A stretch of DNA of 64,000 nucleotides, from positions 496,001 through 560,000 of the forward strand of contig CAKZJV010000007.1 of assembly GCA_937120475.1 (NCBI GenBank), read 5' to 3'. How positions within the stretch are numbered: the first letter of the stretch is position 1; each line of letters begins with the position of its first letter. The stretch is from an uncultured Cryomorphaceae bacterium (lineage in GTDB: Bacteria; Bacteroidota; Bacteroidia; Flavobacteriales; Schleiferiaceae). The notes under the pieces were generated by a model. It worked only from the letters and a program-made list of their open reading frames with translations. It ran no database searches and was not told the DNA's origin. A program made the translations under genes and the position numbers. Shown piece by piece: positions 8,441-16,117 of this stretch.

Positions 8441-9514
8441 ATGGCCCTCAAGATCAAATTTTTACCACTCATAGCAACGTTCGCTCTTCTCAGTGTCGGA
8501 TGTAAAGATGATGCTAAACCTGCGGCTCCGGTTGAGTCGGCCGATGTAATTGTTCTCAACCGCGGTGTAACACCGGGTGGTGTAGGCTCCATTTCTATTT
8601 ACGACCCATTGGCCCGGGAGGTAGAGCAAAATGTATTTCAGAAAATCAATACCTATAATATGGGCAGCCTCGCCCAAAGTGTTTTGGTGGATGGCGAAAT
8701 TACCTTTGTAGTAGTTTCCGGTGAGGGAGTGGTGTATATTCTGAACACCGAAGACCTTACCGTTATCGATAAAATACAGGGTATGGAAACGCCCCGTTAT
8801 GTGGTAAAGGCTACCCCTAGTAAATATTACATTTCCGATTGGGGGATAAGTGGAGTACACGTTTTAAACCTCAAAACGCGTAAACTGGTTCGTGAAATTG
8901 AAACCGGTGCCGGACCTGAAAATATGTTGATCTATGAGGATCGTCTCTTTGTGGTGAATTCCGGTGGCATAAAGGATGGTCTCTTGCAATCCGACAGCAC
9001 GGTAACCGTAATCCAAACGGAAACCGACACCATTATGGATACGCTTTATGTAGGAGAAAATCCCACCAGTCTCCAAATTGATAAAAACAATAAAATATGG
9101 GTATTGAGCCCGGGTATTACCAAAATACCGGTGGAGACCAGTTCCCACGGATTTTTACATACCATTGATGCAGATTCCATAGAAGTATTGGATACCCTGA
9201 AATTTGCCAATAACCTGCTTAAACCCCGCTATCTGAAAATAGACGAGGCAGGCGAAAACCTTTACTTTTTGAGCGATGTGGCGGAAGCCGATATTTATAA
9301 GCACCCGGTTGAAAGTATGGTTTTACCGATTGTTTCCTTCATTCCGGGTAATTTCAACTGCCTGGAGTATGATAGTGGTGAGGAAAGGCTTTACGCGGGT
9401 GACCGTAGAAATGGCAATGAACCCGGTGTGGTACGTGTATTCGGTATTGATGGTGCTGAGATCGATCAATTTGAATGTGGATTTTTCCCGATCAATTTCG
9501 GGTTCAAGCGATAA
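8441..9514 (+). CDS. Beta-propeller lipoprotein (DUF5074/YncE-like, possible BtuG-type cobalamin-binding protein)
   Basis: A 357-residue protein with a lipoprotein signal (LSVGC, Cys21) followed by repeated short beta-blade units such as VLNLKTRKLVREIETGAGPENM and VTVIQTETDTIMDTLYVGENPTSLQID, the pattern of YncE/DUF5074 seven-bladed propellers. Members of this family in gut Bacteroides include BtuG, a surface protein that binds cobalamin beside the BtuB transporter. Here it precedes a cobT homologue by only 3 bases, in one apparent operon, which supports but does not prove a cobalamin role. No B12 riboswitch is visible in the 144 bases upstream. A near-consensus TAACTTTC box lies at 8349-8356. 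Confidence 0.65.
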   Translation: MALKIKFLPLIATFALLSVGCKDDAKPAAPVESADVIVLNRGVTPGGVGSISIYDPLAREVEQNVFQKINTYNMGSLAQSVLVDGEITFVVVSGEGVVYILNTEDLTVIDKIQGMETPRYVVKATPSKYYISDWGISGVHVLNLKTRKLVREIETGAGPENMLIYEDRLFVVNSGGIKDGLLQSDSTVTVIQTETDTIMDTLYVGENPTSLQIDKNNKIWVLSPGITKIPVETSSHGFLHTIDADSIEVLDTLKFANNLLKPRYLKIDEAGENLYFLSDVAEADIYKHPVESMVLPIVSFIPGNFNCLEYDSGEERLYAGDRRNGNEPGVVRVFGIDGAEIDQFECGFFPINFGFKR

Positions 9515-9517
9515 CGC

Positions 9518-10513
9518 ATGTCTTTTGAAATAGCCTCTATCAAAAATAAGGGGCTTCTTCGTGAGCTGAAGCAAAAACTGGAGAATTACCTGGGGCCGGA
9601 TGCTTCTGCTTCTCCGCTGGGTTCCTCTGTTATCCAAATCGGTTTGATTTTAAGATCCGCTAGCCCGGCTTTCCGAAAACCTACCCTTTTAATTTTTGCG
9701 GCTGACCACGGTGTTGGCAAAGACGTCCGGGCTATGATCCCGAATCGTGAAACCTATAATCTGGTGTTGCGCTTCCTGGAAGATGCAGGCCCTTTAAATC
9801 GCCTGTGCAAAGAGCAAAACATTACCATGAGGGTAGTGGACCTGGGGGTAGATCATCATTTTGAAAATCTTTTGACATATTGGTTAAACCATGGCTCCAA
9901 ACACATTAACAAGAAAGTGGATTTGGGCACCCAGGACTTTACCCAAGCCCCGGCCATGACCACCGCGCAGTGTAAGGAGGCTTTCAATGCCGGTGCCGAG
10001 CTGGTTAAGCAGGAACGCAGGCAAAAGTCCAACGTGCTTATAATCGGAGCCATTGGCGTAGGAAATCAACTTAGTGCCCTGGCCCTTGCTGCGGCTATCC
10101 TTGATTTAAAGCAGGAAGACCTTCCTGGCAATACAGCCGGAATGGAGATCGTGTTCAAGGCTTTAAAAAAGCACCCTAAAACACATGACCCTCTTACTTT
10201 ATTAACTCTTTTTGGTGGCTACGAAATTGCCGCCATTACCGGTGCTTTTTTGCAGGCGGCCGAACAAAAAATGGTCGTTATGATTGATGGTTTAGTGGCT
10301 GCCGTGGCTTTGTTGGTGGCTCAAAAGCTTAACTCCAAAGTGCTGGAGTATGTATTGTGTTGCGACACCAATAATGACGCGGCCTACCGGTTTGTTTTGA
10401 AACAATTGGATAAAAATCCCGTGTTGAATTCCGGAATTTCGGCCGGAGATGGTACCGGGGCGGTACTAACTTATCCTTTAATAAAGTCGGGGCTTGGTTT
10501 TTTAAGAGCCTGA
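9518..10513 (+). CDS. cobT: CobT-like nicotinate-nucleotide:dimethylbenzimidazole phosphoribosyltransferase homologue
   Basis: The 331-residue protein follows the CobT family along its length: FAADHGVG (62-67 region), then the P-loop-like GAIGVGN (177-183), FGGYEIAAITGA and the C-terminal SAGDGTGAVL. CobT makes alpha-ribazole phosphate, the lower ligand of cobalamin. In the well-studied Salmonella enzyme two glutamates act in catalysis, in GEMGIGN and GEGSGA. Here the first is Ala178 and the second is Asp311. So it may be altered in activity or base specificity. It shares an operon with the propeller lipoprotein. Family assignment is strong; full catalytic competence is uncertain. Confidence 0.8.
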   Translation: MSFEIASIKNKGLLRELKQKLENYLGPDASASPLGSSVIQIGLILRSASPAFRKPTLLIFAADHGVGKDVRAMIPNRETYNLVLRFLEDAGPLNRLCKEQNITMRVVDLGVDHHFENLLTYWLNHGSKHINKKVDLGTQDFTQAPAMTTAQCKEAFNAGAELVKQERRQKSNVLIIGAIGVGNQLSALALAAAILDLKQEDLPGNTAGMEIVFKALKKHPKTHDPLTLLTLFGGYEIAAITGAFLQAAEQKMVVMIDGLVAAVALLVAQKLNSKVLEYVLCCDTNNDAAYRFVLKQLDKNPVLNSGISAGDGTGAVLTYPLIKSGLGFLRA

Positions 10514-11074
10514 TTATTGCCTTACGGCTAGATGGTCTGCTTTTATCTCACCTCTCAAAAGAACCCAGGCCGTTCCAAACAGGATTACACCGTAAACCAG
10601 GGTACCCAAAACCTGATTCAACAGGAACGGTAAACCAGCTACATAGGCACTGATAAGACCTGAAAAATCTTTGGAGTACAGGGGACTGGCCTGCCAGGAA
10701 CCCGCGTTGGTCAAAAGATAAAACACCACTGCGGAAAGAAGCCCTGCACCGATCAGGGACAAAACTTTAAAACCCCGGGTAAAGTATCTTCCGATCAGTA
10801 CCGAAAGAATAAAGCCTCCGTAAATTAAGCTGAAGCCTGGGGTAAGCCATACCCACCCATCGTAAAACTGGGCATAAACTACGTTATTCAGGATAAGGTC
10901 GCTTAAAAACAAGGTGATTACCGGAATCAAAAAAGCCTTCCAGCTATCTTTGAACAAAGCCCCTCCCAGTAAGGCGGCTGCGCCCACGGCCGTGAAGTTG
11001 GGTGCGTGGGGGATAAACCGGGTAATCATCGCTAAAACGATTAAAGAAGACAAAGCAAACAGGCGCTTATTCAT
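10514..11074 (-). CDS. Integral membrane protein, DUF6580-like, resembling ECF transporter S-components
   Basis: A hydrophobic protein of 186 residues with about five or six membrane segments and a short conserved N-terminal motif, MITRFIPHAPNFTAVGAAALLGGALF. This matches a family of putative transport proteins common in Bacteroidota. It ends immediately after cobT, on the opposite strand. A role in cobalamin or precursor uptake is suggested only by this position. The frame opens at a TTG (11101), but that codon is part of the -7 promoter box; ATG 11089 and ATG 11074 remain, and 11074 directly precedes the conserved hydrophobic start. Confidence 0.6.
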   Translation of the reverse strand: MNKRLFALSSLIVLAMITRFIPHAPNFTAVGAAALLGGALFKDSWKAFLIPVITLFLSDLILNNVVYAQFYDGWVWLTPGFSLIYGGFILSVLIGRYFTRGFKVLSLIGAGLLSAVVFYLLTNAGSWQASPLYSKDFSGLISAYVAGLPFLLNQVLGTLVYGVILFGTAWVLLRGEIKADHLAVRQ

Positions 11075-11098
11075 AAAACTTGAATTCATTTCGTGGGT

Positions 11099-11106
11099 CA
11101 AAAGTA
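11099..11106 (-). promoter_or_regulatory. -7 promoter element of the DUF6580-like gene
   Basis: On the reverse strand TACTTTTG matches TAnnTTTG exactly. The predicted transcript would begin about 7 bases further on, close to the two candidate ATG codons, giving a leader of a few to about 17 nt. Confidence 0.55.
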
Positions 11107-11122
11107 ATAAAGGCTGAGCTTT

Positions 11123-11629
11123 TTATAAAGCTGATGGCTTATAGACTTTAAATGTACCGTCTTTATACAGGATAACAATCTTTTCAACTTCCTGATTATC
11201 GGCAGAGCGGGATAGGGAGTAGGGCTTAGGTTCCTTTACCATAGCCTCTTCATTTTGCTTTTCATCTGTACCGGCCTGATCCGTAGAAGTGGCGGAAGGG
11301 GCTGTTCCCGGAATGGAAGCATGTCGCACTCCTTCCATTGGAAAAGCTGAAGCTGCGGAGCTGAAACCAACCGGCTCAGATGAGTGTAAATCACCTTTTA
11401 CATTTGTAACATTCTTAAATAGATTACCCTCTCCGGAGAGTAAATATTCAATATTTACATTTGTAAAAGAAGCTCGGATAGCTTCTATGACTTGCAAACT
11501 TACCTTGTTTCGCCCACTTATAATATGGCTTATAATAGATGGATTAATGTCAATTTTTTTAGCAAACTCGGTGTTAGTGAGGTTGCTTTCTGCCATTAAC
11601 TCTTTAATTCTAAGCGATATATCTTCCAT
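11123..11629 (-). CDS. XRE-family helix-turn-helix transcriptional regulator
   Basis: The first 65 residues form a Cro/C1-type HTH: RIKELMAESNLTNTEFAKKI, then DINPSIISHIISGRNKVS (recognition helix region), then VIEAIRASFTNVNIEYLLSGEG. The remaining 100 residues are low-complexity and polar (PMEGVRHASIPGTAPSATST) and end in a short beta-like segment VEKIVILYKDGTFKVYKP. This resembles phage-repressor-like regulators of Bacteroidota in which the end is a conserved short tail. Its own coding DNA and upstream region carry several TTACA/TGTAA sites, so autoregulation is likely. It is divergent from the M14 peptidase gene. Confidence 0.85.
   Translation of the reverse strand: MEDISLRIKELMAESNLTNTEFAKKIDINPSIISHIISGRNKVSLQVIEAIRASFTNVNIEYLLSGEGNLFKNVTNVKGDLHSSEPVGFSSAASAFPMEGVRHASIPGTAPSATSTDQAGTDEKQNEEAMVKEPKPYSLSRSADNQEVEKIVILYKDGTFKVYKPSAL
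11397..11466. promoter_or_regulatory. Two identical palindromic sites inside the XRE gene
   Basis: TTTACATTTGTAA occurs twice, at 11397-11409 and 11454-11466, each with inverted TTACA/TGTAA arms around two central bases, starting 57 bases apart. They encode unrelated protein positions (around the repeated TNV tripeptide). They match half-sites upstream of the gene and may be binding sites for the encoded repressor. Confidence 0.4.
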
Positions 11630-11652
11630 GACGCGCTGTGTTTGTTTCAGAT

Positions 11653-11793
11653 TGTAAATATACTACAGAAATGTAAATACAAGTGTGACTGTCGAGATAA
11701 TTAATATCTTAATATATAAACTTATTATTCATTTAATAAGATTTAAAGTACTGAAAAACATTAGTTTACATATTTTAAAATACAATTGTAAAT
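11653..11793. promoter_or_regulatory. TGTAAATA half-site cluster in the XRE / M14 divergent promoter region
   Basis: TGTAAATA occurs at 11653-11660 and 11672-11679, 19 bases apart, and TTTACA (11765-11770) faces TTGTAAAT (11786-11793) with TACAATTGTA (11781-11790) as a palindrome. On the reverse strand the first half-site overlaps a TATATTTA box, one base from the -7 consensus. These look like operators controlling the regulator and perhaps the M14 gene. The rest of 11630-11890 is very AT-rich and holds no gene. Confidence 0.4.
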
Positions 11794-11890
11794 AGCTTCG
11801 AAGAGCCTTTTATTTAGCTCTCAATCATGACATATCAGCAAATGGATTCCAGTAAGCCTAAAGTGTTTACTTTCGGGAAAAATTCAATCA

Positions 11891-13084
11891 ATGCCTTTTG
11901 AATTTAAACCAGAAGATTACGGATCGTATATCGAGCAGGATTTCCGGTATCGTTGGTTACGTCCGCATCACTTAATCCAAAAACTGGAAAAATTCAGGCG
12001 GTCCGGAAAATTGGATTGGAATATCATCGGTCATTCGGTTGAGGGCCGGACCATAGAAAGTATTGGCTTCGGAAAAGGACCTGTCCGTATAATGGCCTGG
12101 TCGCAGATGCATGGTAACGAACCTACTGCCACCATGGCCCTGGTGGATATACTGAACTTTTTAACACATCAGGATGCATATGACGGCTACCGCCAGTGGT
12201 TATACGATCATTTTACACTGGTATTAATCCCCATGCTCAACCCCGATGGGGCAGAGAGATTTTCACGGACCAATGCTTTGAATATAGATCCCAACCGGGA
12301 TGCCTTAAGGTGGCAAAGCCCGGAAATGCAGGCCTTCAAATCCTTATTCGACCGTTTTCAGCCACATTGGGGTTTTAATCTGCACGATCAAAGGAATTTT
12401 TTCTCGGCCGGGGAGTCTCCTCATTCAGCTACCATTAGCTTTCTTTCGGCATCAGCCGATAGACAACGTACTTTAACGGAAACCCGTAAAAAGGCTATGC
12501 AATTGATAGGGCAGGTGTGGAAGCAGGTTCATCACTTGTGTGAAAATCATTTTGGCCGCTACACCGATGAATTTTATCCCCGTGCCCTCGGAGAGTTTTT
12601 TCATACCCGGGAAGTACCTTGTGTTTTGGTAGAATCGGGCAGCTACCCGAATGACCCTTACCGGGATAAAGCGCGTCAGCTAAACTTTATTCTTTTATTC
12701 AAGGCCCTGGAAAGTATTCAACGACAATCCTTTGAATCGGAGAGTATAAATACCTACCTGGGCATTCCGGAAAACGGCAAGTCGCTCTTCGACCTGCTCA
12801 TTCGTAATTGCCACCTAAAGCTGGGTAATACTACCATTCGGGCAGACCTCGGCTTTATGTACCATGAGAAGATAAATGACGATAAAACAGGTCTGGACAA
12901 ACCTTTGATTTTGAAAGAAGTGGGGGATTTATCATTTCACTTTGGCCTGGAAGAAAGCGAAGGGGGAGTGGTGGAAGATGGCTCAGCATTGCAATTAGAG
13001 CACGCTGCGCATTTCGAACTCGTGCGTACCGGCCATACGCTGCAATTTAAGGAGGGTTATCTTACCCCAAAAAACCGGGCTTGA
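11891..13084 (+). CDS. M14-family zinc carboxypeptidase-like protein
   Basis: A 397-residue protein with the M14 zinc-site motif HGNEP (His74, Glu77), the substrate-binding DPNRD (133-137), the third metal ligand in FNLHDQ (His165), and the catalytic glutamate in VLVESG (Glu248). M14 enzymes remove C-terminal residues from peptides, including cell wall peptides in some bacteria. There is no signal peptide, so it is probably cytoplasmic. The last 130 residues are an extra beta-rich domain not needed for the catalytic core. A TACTTTCG box at 11868-11875 may serve as promoter. Substrate unknown. Confidence 0.85.
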   Translation: MPFEFKPEDYGSYIEQDFRYRWLRPHHLIQKLEKFRRSGKLDWNIIGHSVEGRTIESIGFGKGPVRIMAWSQMHGNEPTATMALVDILNFLTHQDAYDGYRQWLYDHFTLVLIPMLNPDGAERFSRTNALNIDPNRDALRWQSPEMQAFKSLFDRFQPHWGFNLHDQRNFFSAGESPHSATISFLSASADRQRTLTETRKKAMQLIGQVWKQVHHLCENHFGRYTDEFYPRALGEFFHTREVPCVLVESGSYPNDPYRDKARQLNFILLFKALESIQRQSFESESINTYLGIPENGKSLFDLLIRNCHLKLGNTTIRADLGFMYHEKINDDKTGLDKPLILKEVGDLSFHFGLEESEGGVVEDGSALQLEHAAHFELVRTGHTLQFKEGYLTPKNRA

Positions 13085-13273
13085 TTACAGCACCCGTTTA
13101 AACACATAAAAGCCAAACAGTATTACGATTATGGCCACCGCCACATACACTGCATTGCCGTAGTACAGGCGATGCATTTTCAGGTCTTTGCGATAACCCC
13201 AAAGCAGGTATCCGAAAAAAACAATAAAAAAGAGGCCCGCAAAAATCCAATGCCCCGTGGTAATATTTTCCAT
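13085..13273 (-). CDS. Small two-helix membrane protein, unknown function
   Basis: A 62-residue protein with two hydrophobic segments (residues 9-25, WIFAGLFFIVFFGYLLW, and 42-58) joined by a basic loop, YRKDLKMHRLYYGN. It ends directly against the M14 stop codon and starts 34 bases from the divergent MazG-like gene. The tight packing and clear membrane pattern suggest it is real. No family is recognised with certainty. Confidence 0.55.
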   Translation of the reverse strand: MENITTGHWIFAGLFFIVFFGYLLWGYRKDLKMHRLYYGNAVYVAVAIIVILFGFYVFKRVL

Positions 13274-13275
13274 AG

Positions 13276-13283
13276 TATGTTTG
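13276..13283 (+). promoter_or_regulatory. -7 promoter element for the MazG-like gene
   Basis: TATGTTTG matches TAnnTTTG exactly, 24 bases before the ATG at 13308. No clear -33 box is seen; it would lie in the first codons of the divergent small gene. Confidence 0.45.
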
Positions 13284-13307
13284 GGATCAATTCCAACAAA
13301 GGTACTT

Positions 13308-13721
13308 ATGAAAAAGCAATTGGATCATGTGGCGCGCTTCCACGAAGTTTTTAAAATCGGCAACGAAGTACAGCCCAAAGGCAGAGTAGAGGAGTCCACC
13401 TACCAACTCAGGTACAAGCTGATGAAAGAAGAAAACGAAGAATACCTGGAAGCTGCCCAAAATGGCGACCTGGTGGAAATTGCCGATGCCCTGGGTGACA
13501 TGATGTATATTTTATGCGGAACCATACTTAAACACGGACTGCAGGAAATTATTGAAGAGGTTTTTGAGGAAATACAGCGCAGCAATATGAGTAAGCTGGA
13601 CGAAAATGGGCAACCTATATATCGTGAAGACGGTAAGATTTTGAAAAGCGAGCTATACTCCAGGCCCAATATTGCCGAAGTGCTCAATCGTTTTCAGGAT
13701 ACCGCAAAGCAGAACCCATAA
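13308..13721 (+). CDS. MazG-like nucleoside triphosphate pyrophosphohydrolase
   Basis: A 137-residue all-helical protein with the metal-binding pattern of the all-alpha NTP pyrophosphatase superfamily: EENEEY and, after a short gap, EIADALGDMMYIL (ExxD). Such enzymes hydrolyse non-canonical or excess nucleoside triphosphates to monophosphates; some relatives are phosphoribosyl-ATP pyrophosphatases. The C-terminal NMSKLDENGQPIYREDGKILKS is a hallmark of the Bacteroidota/phage dUTPase-like MazG group. The frame is open upstream to 13257, but ATG 13308 follows a -7 box. Confidence 0.8.
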   Translation: MKKQLDHVARFHEVFKIGNEVQPKGRVEESTYQLRYKLMKEENEEYLEAAQNGDLVEIADALGDMMYILCGTILKHGLQEIIEEVFEEIQRSNMSKLDENGQPIYREDGKILKSELYSRPNIAEVLNRFQDTAKQNP

Positions 13722-13752
13722 AAAAAGCGGGGCTGGCCCGCTTCTGTTTTTT
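13720..13752. terminator. Bidirectional intrinsic terminator
   Basis: AAAAAAGCGGG and CCCGCTT pair around a GCTGG loop, with A-run and T-run on either side. It lies between the convergent MazG-like and hibernation factor genes and can serve both. Confidence 0.8.
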
Positions 13753-13766
13753 ATATCTGAAATTGA

Positions 13767-14066
13767 TCAGTGTGTGCTCATCTTGGTTTTCAGCTTGCGA
13801 ATCTGAGCCTTGAGCTTTTCGCAAGACTGGTTGATAGCTCCCTCAAAACTATCGGAACGGCTATCGGCATAAATGTCGTTACCGGGAATATTCAGTTTGA
13901 TCTCAGCTACCTTATTTTCCTGTTTATCGTTGTAATCCAGCTTCAGGTACACTTCAATTCCTACAATGTGCTCAAAGTATTTGGTGAGCCCTGAAGCTTT
14001 CTCTTTGGCGTAATCAGTTAAAGTTTCATCCGCGTTAAAACCCACGGTTTGAATGTCCCATTTCAT
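13767..14066 (-). CDS. hpf: Ribosome hibernation promoting factor, HPF/RaiA family (short form)
   Basis: The 99-residue protein starts MKWDIQTVGFNADETL and continues with LTDYAKEKASGLTKYFEHIVGIEVYLKLD, the beta-alpha-beta pattern of the S30AE domain, ending in a conserved basic helix LKAQIRKLKTKM. It binds the decoding centre of idle ribosomes in stationary phase. No long C-terminal dimerisation domain is present, so this is the short form. The ATG at 14066 is chosen over a longer open frame because the S30AE domain begins there. Confidence 0.88.
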   Translation of the reverse strand: MKWDIQTVGFNADETLTDYAKEKASGLTKYFEHIVGIEVYLKLDYNDKQENKVAEIKLNIPGNDIYADSRSDSFEGAINQSCEKLKAQIRKLKTKMSTH

Positions 14067-14187
14067 AAATTTCTTTTTTATGTTCGTCTGTACTATAGAA
14101 CAGGCCACCGTTCCAAAAGGTTTAGTCCAAAAGGCGAGTGACCACAAGCTTTGGTATGATAATTGGCCAAAAAATTCCAAATAATAG

Positions 14188-14195
14188 TAGTTTTG
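14188..14195 (+). promoter_or_regulatory. -7 promoter element for the TPR protein
   Basis: TAGTTTTG is an exact TAnnTTTG match. A TTGG sequence at 14163-14166 is 21 bases upstream and may act as the -33 box. The start codon is 30 bases downstream. Confidence 0.55.
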
Positions 14196-14225
14196 TTCCC
14201 AAGCATTAAAAAAGAAACCAAAAAC

Positions 14226-15527
14226 ATGTTTATGAACCGATTGATTTTAGTTTTATGTCTATTGGCTGGTTTACAGCTTTCTGCACAGGAAGGGCCTATT
14301 ATCTCCAGCGCGGTGATTTCCATCGACCGTAATGGCGACCTGGCCCAGGCTAAAAAGTACATCGATGAAGCAGCCCAGATTATTTCCACAAAACCCGAAA
14401 GTGAAGTGAGTTACAAGGACCTGCGTAAATTTTATTACTACCAGGGCTTGATCAACTTCCGCATTTACAATAGTCAGGATCCTAAGATATCAGCGCTGGA
14501 TGATCAGGCTTTGGATAAAGCAGCCGAGGGTTTTAGAAAAACCATTGAATACGAAAAGCAAACCGGCAAAGAGCGTTACACCGAGGATGCCAAGCAGCAA
14601 ATACCTTTTGTAGCCAACGCTTATGCTCAAAGGGGAATTCAAAAAAGTGGTAACGAAAATTTCCAGGGGGCTTACGAGGACTTCATACTCAGCTATGAAA
14701 TGAAAAAAGAACCCCCGGTTTCGCAAACCGACACCACGATGTTGTACAACGCTTCCATTATGGCGCAAAACGGCCAGATGCTGGACAAGGCCATCGAAAT
14801 CAACAAAAAGTTGATCGACATGGGATACCGTAGCCGCGTGTACAAGGCCAACAACGTGGAAACGGGCGAAGTAGCTGAGTTTCCTAATCGCAAGCAAATG
14901 GATTTGGCCGTACAGTCCGGAGCCTATAAAAATCCGGTGGTTGAGGGTGATATACGGGCTGACCTCTACGTAACAATTACTGGCTTATATCTGCGAAACG
15001 GAGATACAGCCATGTACGATAAATACGTTCAGGAAGGTCGCCAAAAGTTCCCCAATAACCAGAGTTTACTATTGGCTGAGCTGCAGAAGTTTTTTGAAAA
15101 TAAGGAATACGAAAAAGCCCTGGTTAATCTCGATCAGGCGATTGCTAAAGACCCGGATAATGTGGTGATGCACTACAACAAAGGGGTTATTCTACAAAAC
15201 GAAATGGAAGATTATGAAAGGGCGCTACAAGCTTATGAAGATGCTTTGAAGGTGGATTCCACCTACAGTGATGCCCTGTACATGTCCAGCATTATTTATA
15301 TAGACCGTGCCAACGCCATTGGTGAGGAGATGAATGAATTGCCGCTGAATGCCACCAAGAAATACGAGGAACTGAAGAAAAAGCAAACCTCGGTGTTTGA
15401 AAAGGCATTGCCATACCTGGAGAAGGCCCATCGTTATAATCCTGACGATACGCAGGTAACTACGGCATTAGCGCAGGTGTACCGTGCCCTTAAGATGTAT
15501 GAAAAGGCGAAGGCCTTGCAGGGTTAG
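14226..15527 (+). CDS. Secreted tetratricopeptide-repeat protein
   Basis: The 433-residue protein has a signal peptide (LILVLCLLAGLQLSAQ) and then TPR-like helical repeats, clearest in the C-terminal half: YEKALVNLDQAIAKDPDNVV, YERALQAYEDALKVDSTYSD and ALPYLEKAHRYNPDDTQ. Such proteins act as protein-interaction scaffolds in the periplasm or outer membrane. No lipobox is present. The frame is open upstream to 14163, but the -7 box at 14188 sets the start at ATG 14226 or 14232. Partner unknown. Confidence 0.8.
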   Translation: MFMNRLILVLCLLAGLQLSAQEGPIISSAVISIDRNGDLAQAKKYIDEAAQIISTKPESEVSYKDLRKFYYYQGLINFRIYNSQDPKISALDDQALDKAAEGFRKTIEYEKQTGKERYTEDAKQQIPFVANAYAQRGIQKSGNENFQGAYEDFILSYEMKKEPPVSQTDTTMLYNASIMAQNGQMLDKAIEINKKLIDMGYRSRVYKANNVETGEVAEFPNRKQMDLAVQSGAYKNPVVEGDIRADLYVTITGLYLRNGDTAMYDKYVQEGRQKFPNNQSLLLAELQKFFENKEYEKALVNLDQAIAKDPDNVVMHYNKGVILQNEMEDYERALQAYEDALKVDSTYSDALYMSSIIYIDRANAIGEEMNELPLNATKKYEELKKKQTSVFEKALPYLEKAHRYNPDDTQVTTALAQVYRALKMYEKAKALQG

Positions 15528-15545
15528 GATAAAGTTATAAAGAGG

Positions 15546-15573
15546 AGAGGCAGCTATGAGCTGTCTTTTCTTT
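15546..15573 (+). terminator. Intrinsic terminator after the TPR gene
   Basis: AGAGGCAGCT pairs with AGCTGTCTTT (two G-T pairs) around an ATG loop, followed by TTCTTTT. It lies 18 bases after the stop. Confidence 0.6.
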
Positions 15574-15992
15574 TGGAAATTTTATTTTACATAATATTAA
15601 TTATAGGGCAAAAATATTGGCATTGTTTTATATTGCCAATTCATTATAAAACCTGATAATATGCCCACTCACCACAACTACATCAACTGTCAATTTACTT
15701 ACTACTCCATCAATCACTACCATGTCCGTAGATCAGGTTTTCATTCATTGGTATCAACTATCCGTAGATTATGGAAATGCTTTTTCAACTATAATTAATA
15801 CTATGTCTCCTCCCGCACGTGCGGGATCCGGGCTCCGCCCAAATAGAATCTAGCGTCTCCGAAAATTACCTACTTACAAATTCCCGTTTTCAGTTTTGTT
15901 TATAATTAGCCATTAGGATTAAATAGCCGCACCTTGCCTACCGGCAGGCAGGTTTGCCAATTCTGCTGACCTGGCCTTACACCGTTACTTCA
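15574..15992. other. Intergenic stretch with a perfect palindrome
   Basis: No convincing gene is seen. It is AT-rich, apart from TCCCGCACGTGCGGGA at 15811-15826, a perfect 16-base palindrome followed by TCCGGGCTCCGCCC, and a CCGGCAGGCAGG-type short repeat near 15938-15950 that recurs in the 61-64 kb intergenic repeats. This is the left border of the accessory island. Confidence 0.5.
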
Positions 15993-16094
15993 ATGTGCAA
16001 CAACAAATCCCAACCTCATTTAAAAGACCTCAAGCGAATTGCTGAGATTCTGGATGTGGATATCCGGGAATTACCTGTTCCTACGAAGGAATGA
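15993..16094 (+). pseudogene. Truncated XRE-family regulator (C-terminal remnant)
   Basis: Thirty-four codons translate as a typical end of a small XRE regulator: NNKSQPHLKDLKRIAEILDVD followed by IRELPVP. In intact relatives this follows a 35-40 residue HTH half, which is missing here. The frame continues upstream for some codons as YTVTSM, which also resembles the lost recognition helix (NTVTxW). So the gene was truncated from its 5' side, not newly started. It ends 23 bases before the next small gene. Confidence 0.65.
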
Positions 16095-16117
16095 TTTTAA
16101 TAATTTAAAAGTCTTTT

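Noticed and set aside
15661-15798. 45-codon forward frame after the TPR gene
   Set aside because: Low-complexity His/Tyr/Asn sequence, no promoter box or homology-like pattern.
15811-15826. 16-base palindrome as an insertion-sequence end or attachment site
   Set aside because: No transposase, integrase or matching second end is visible in the window.
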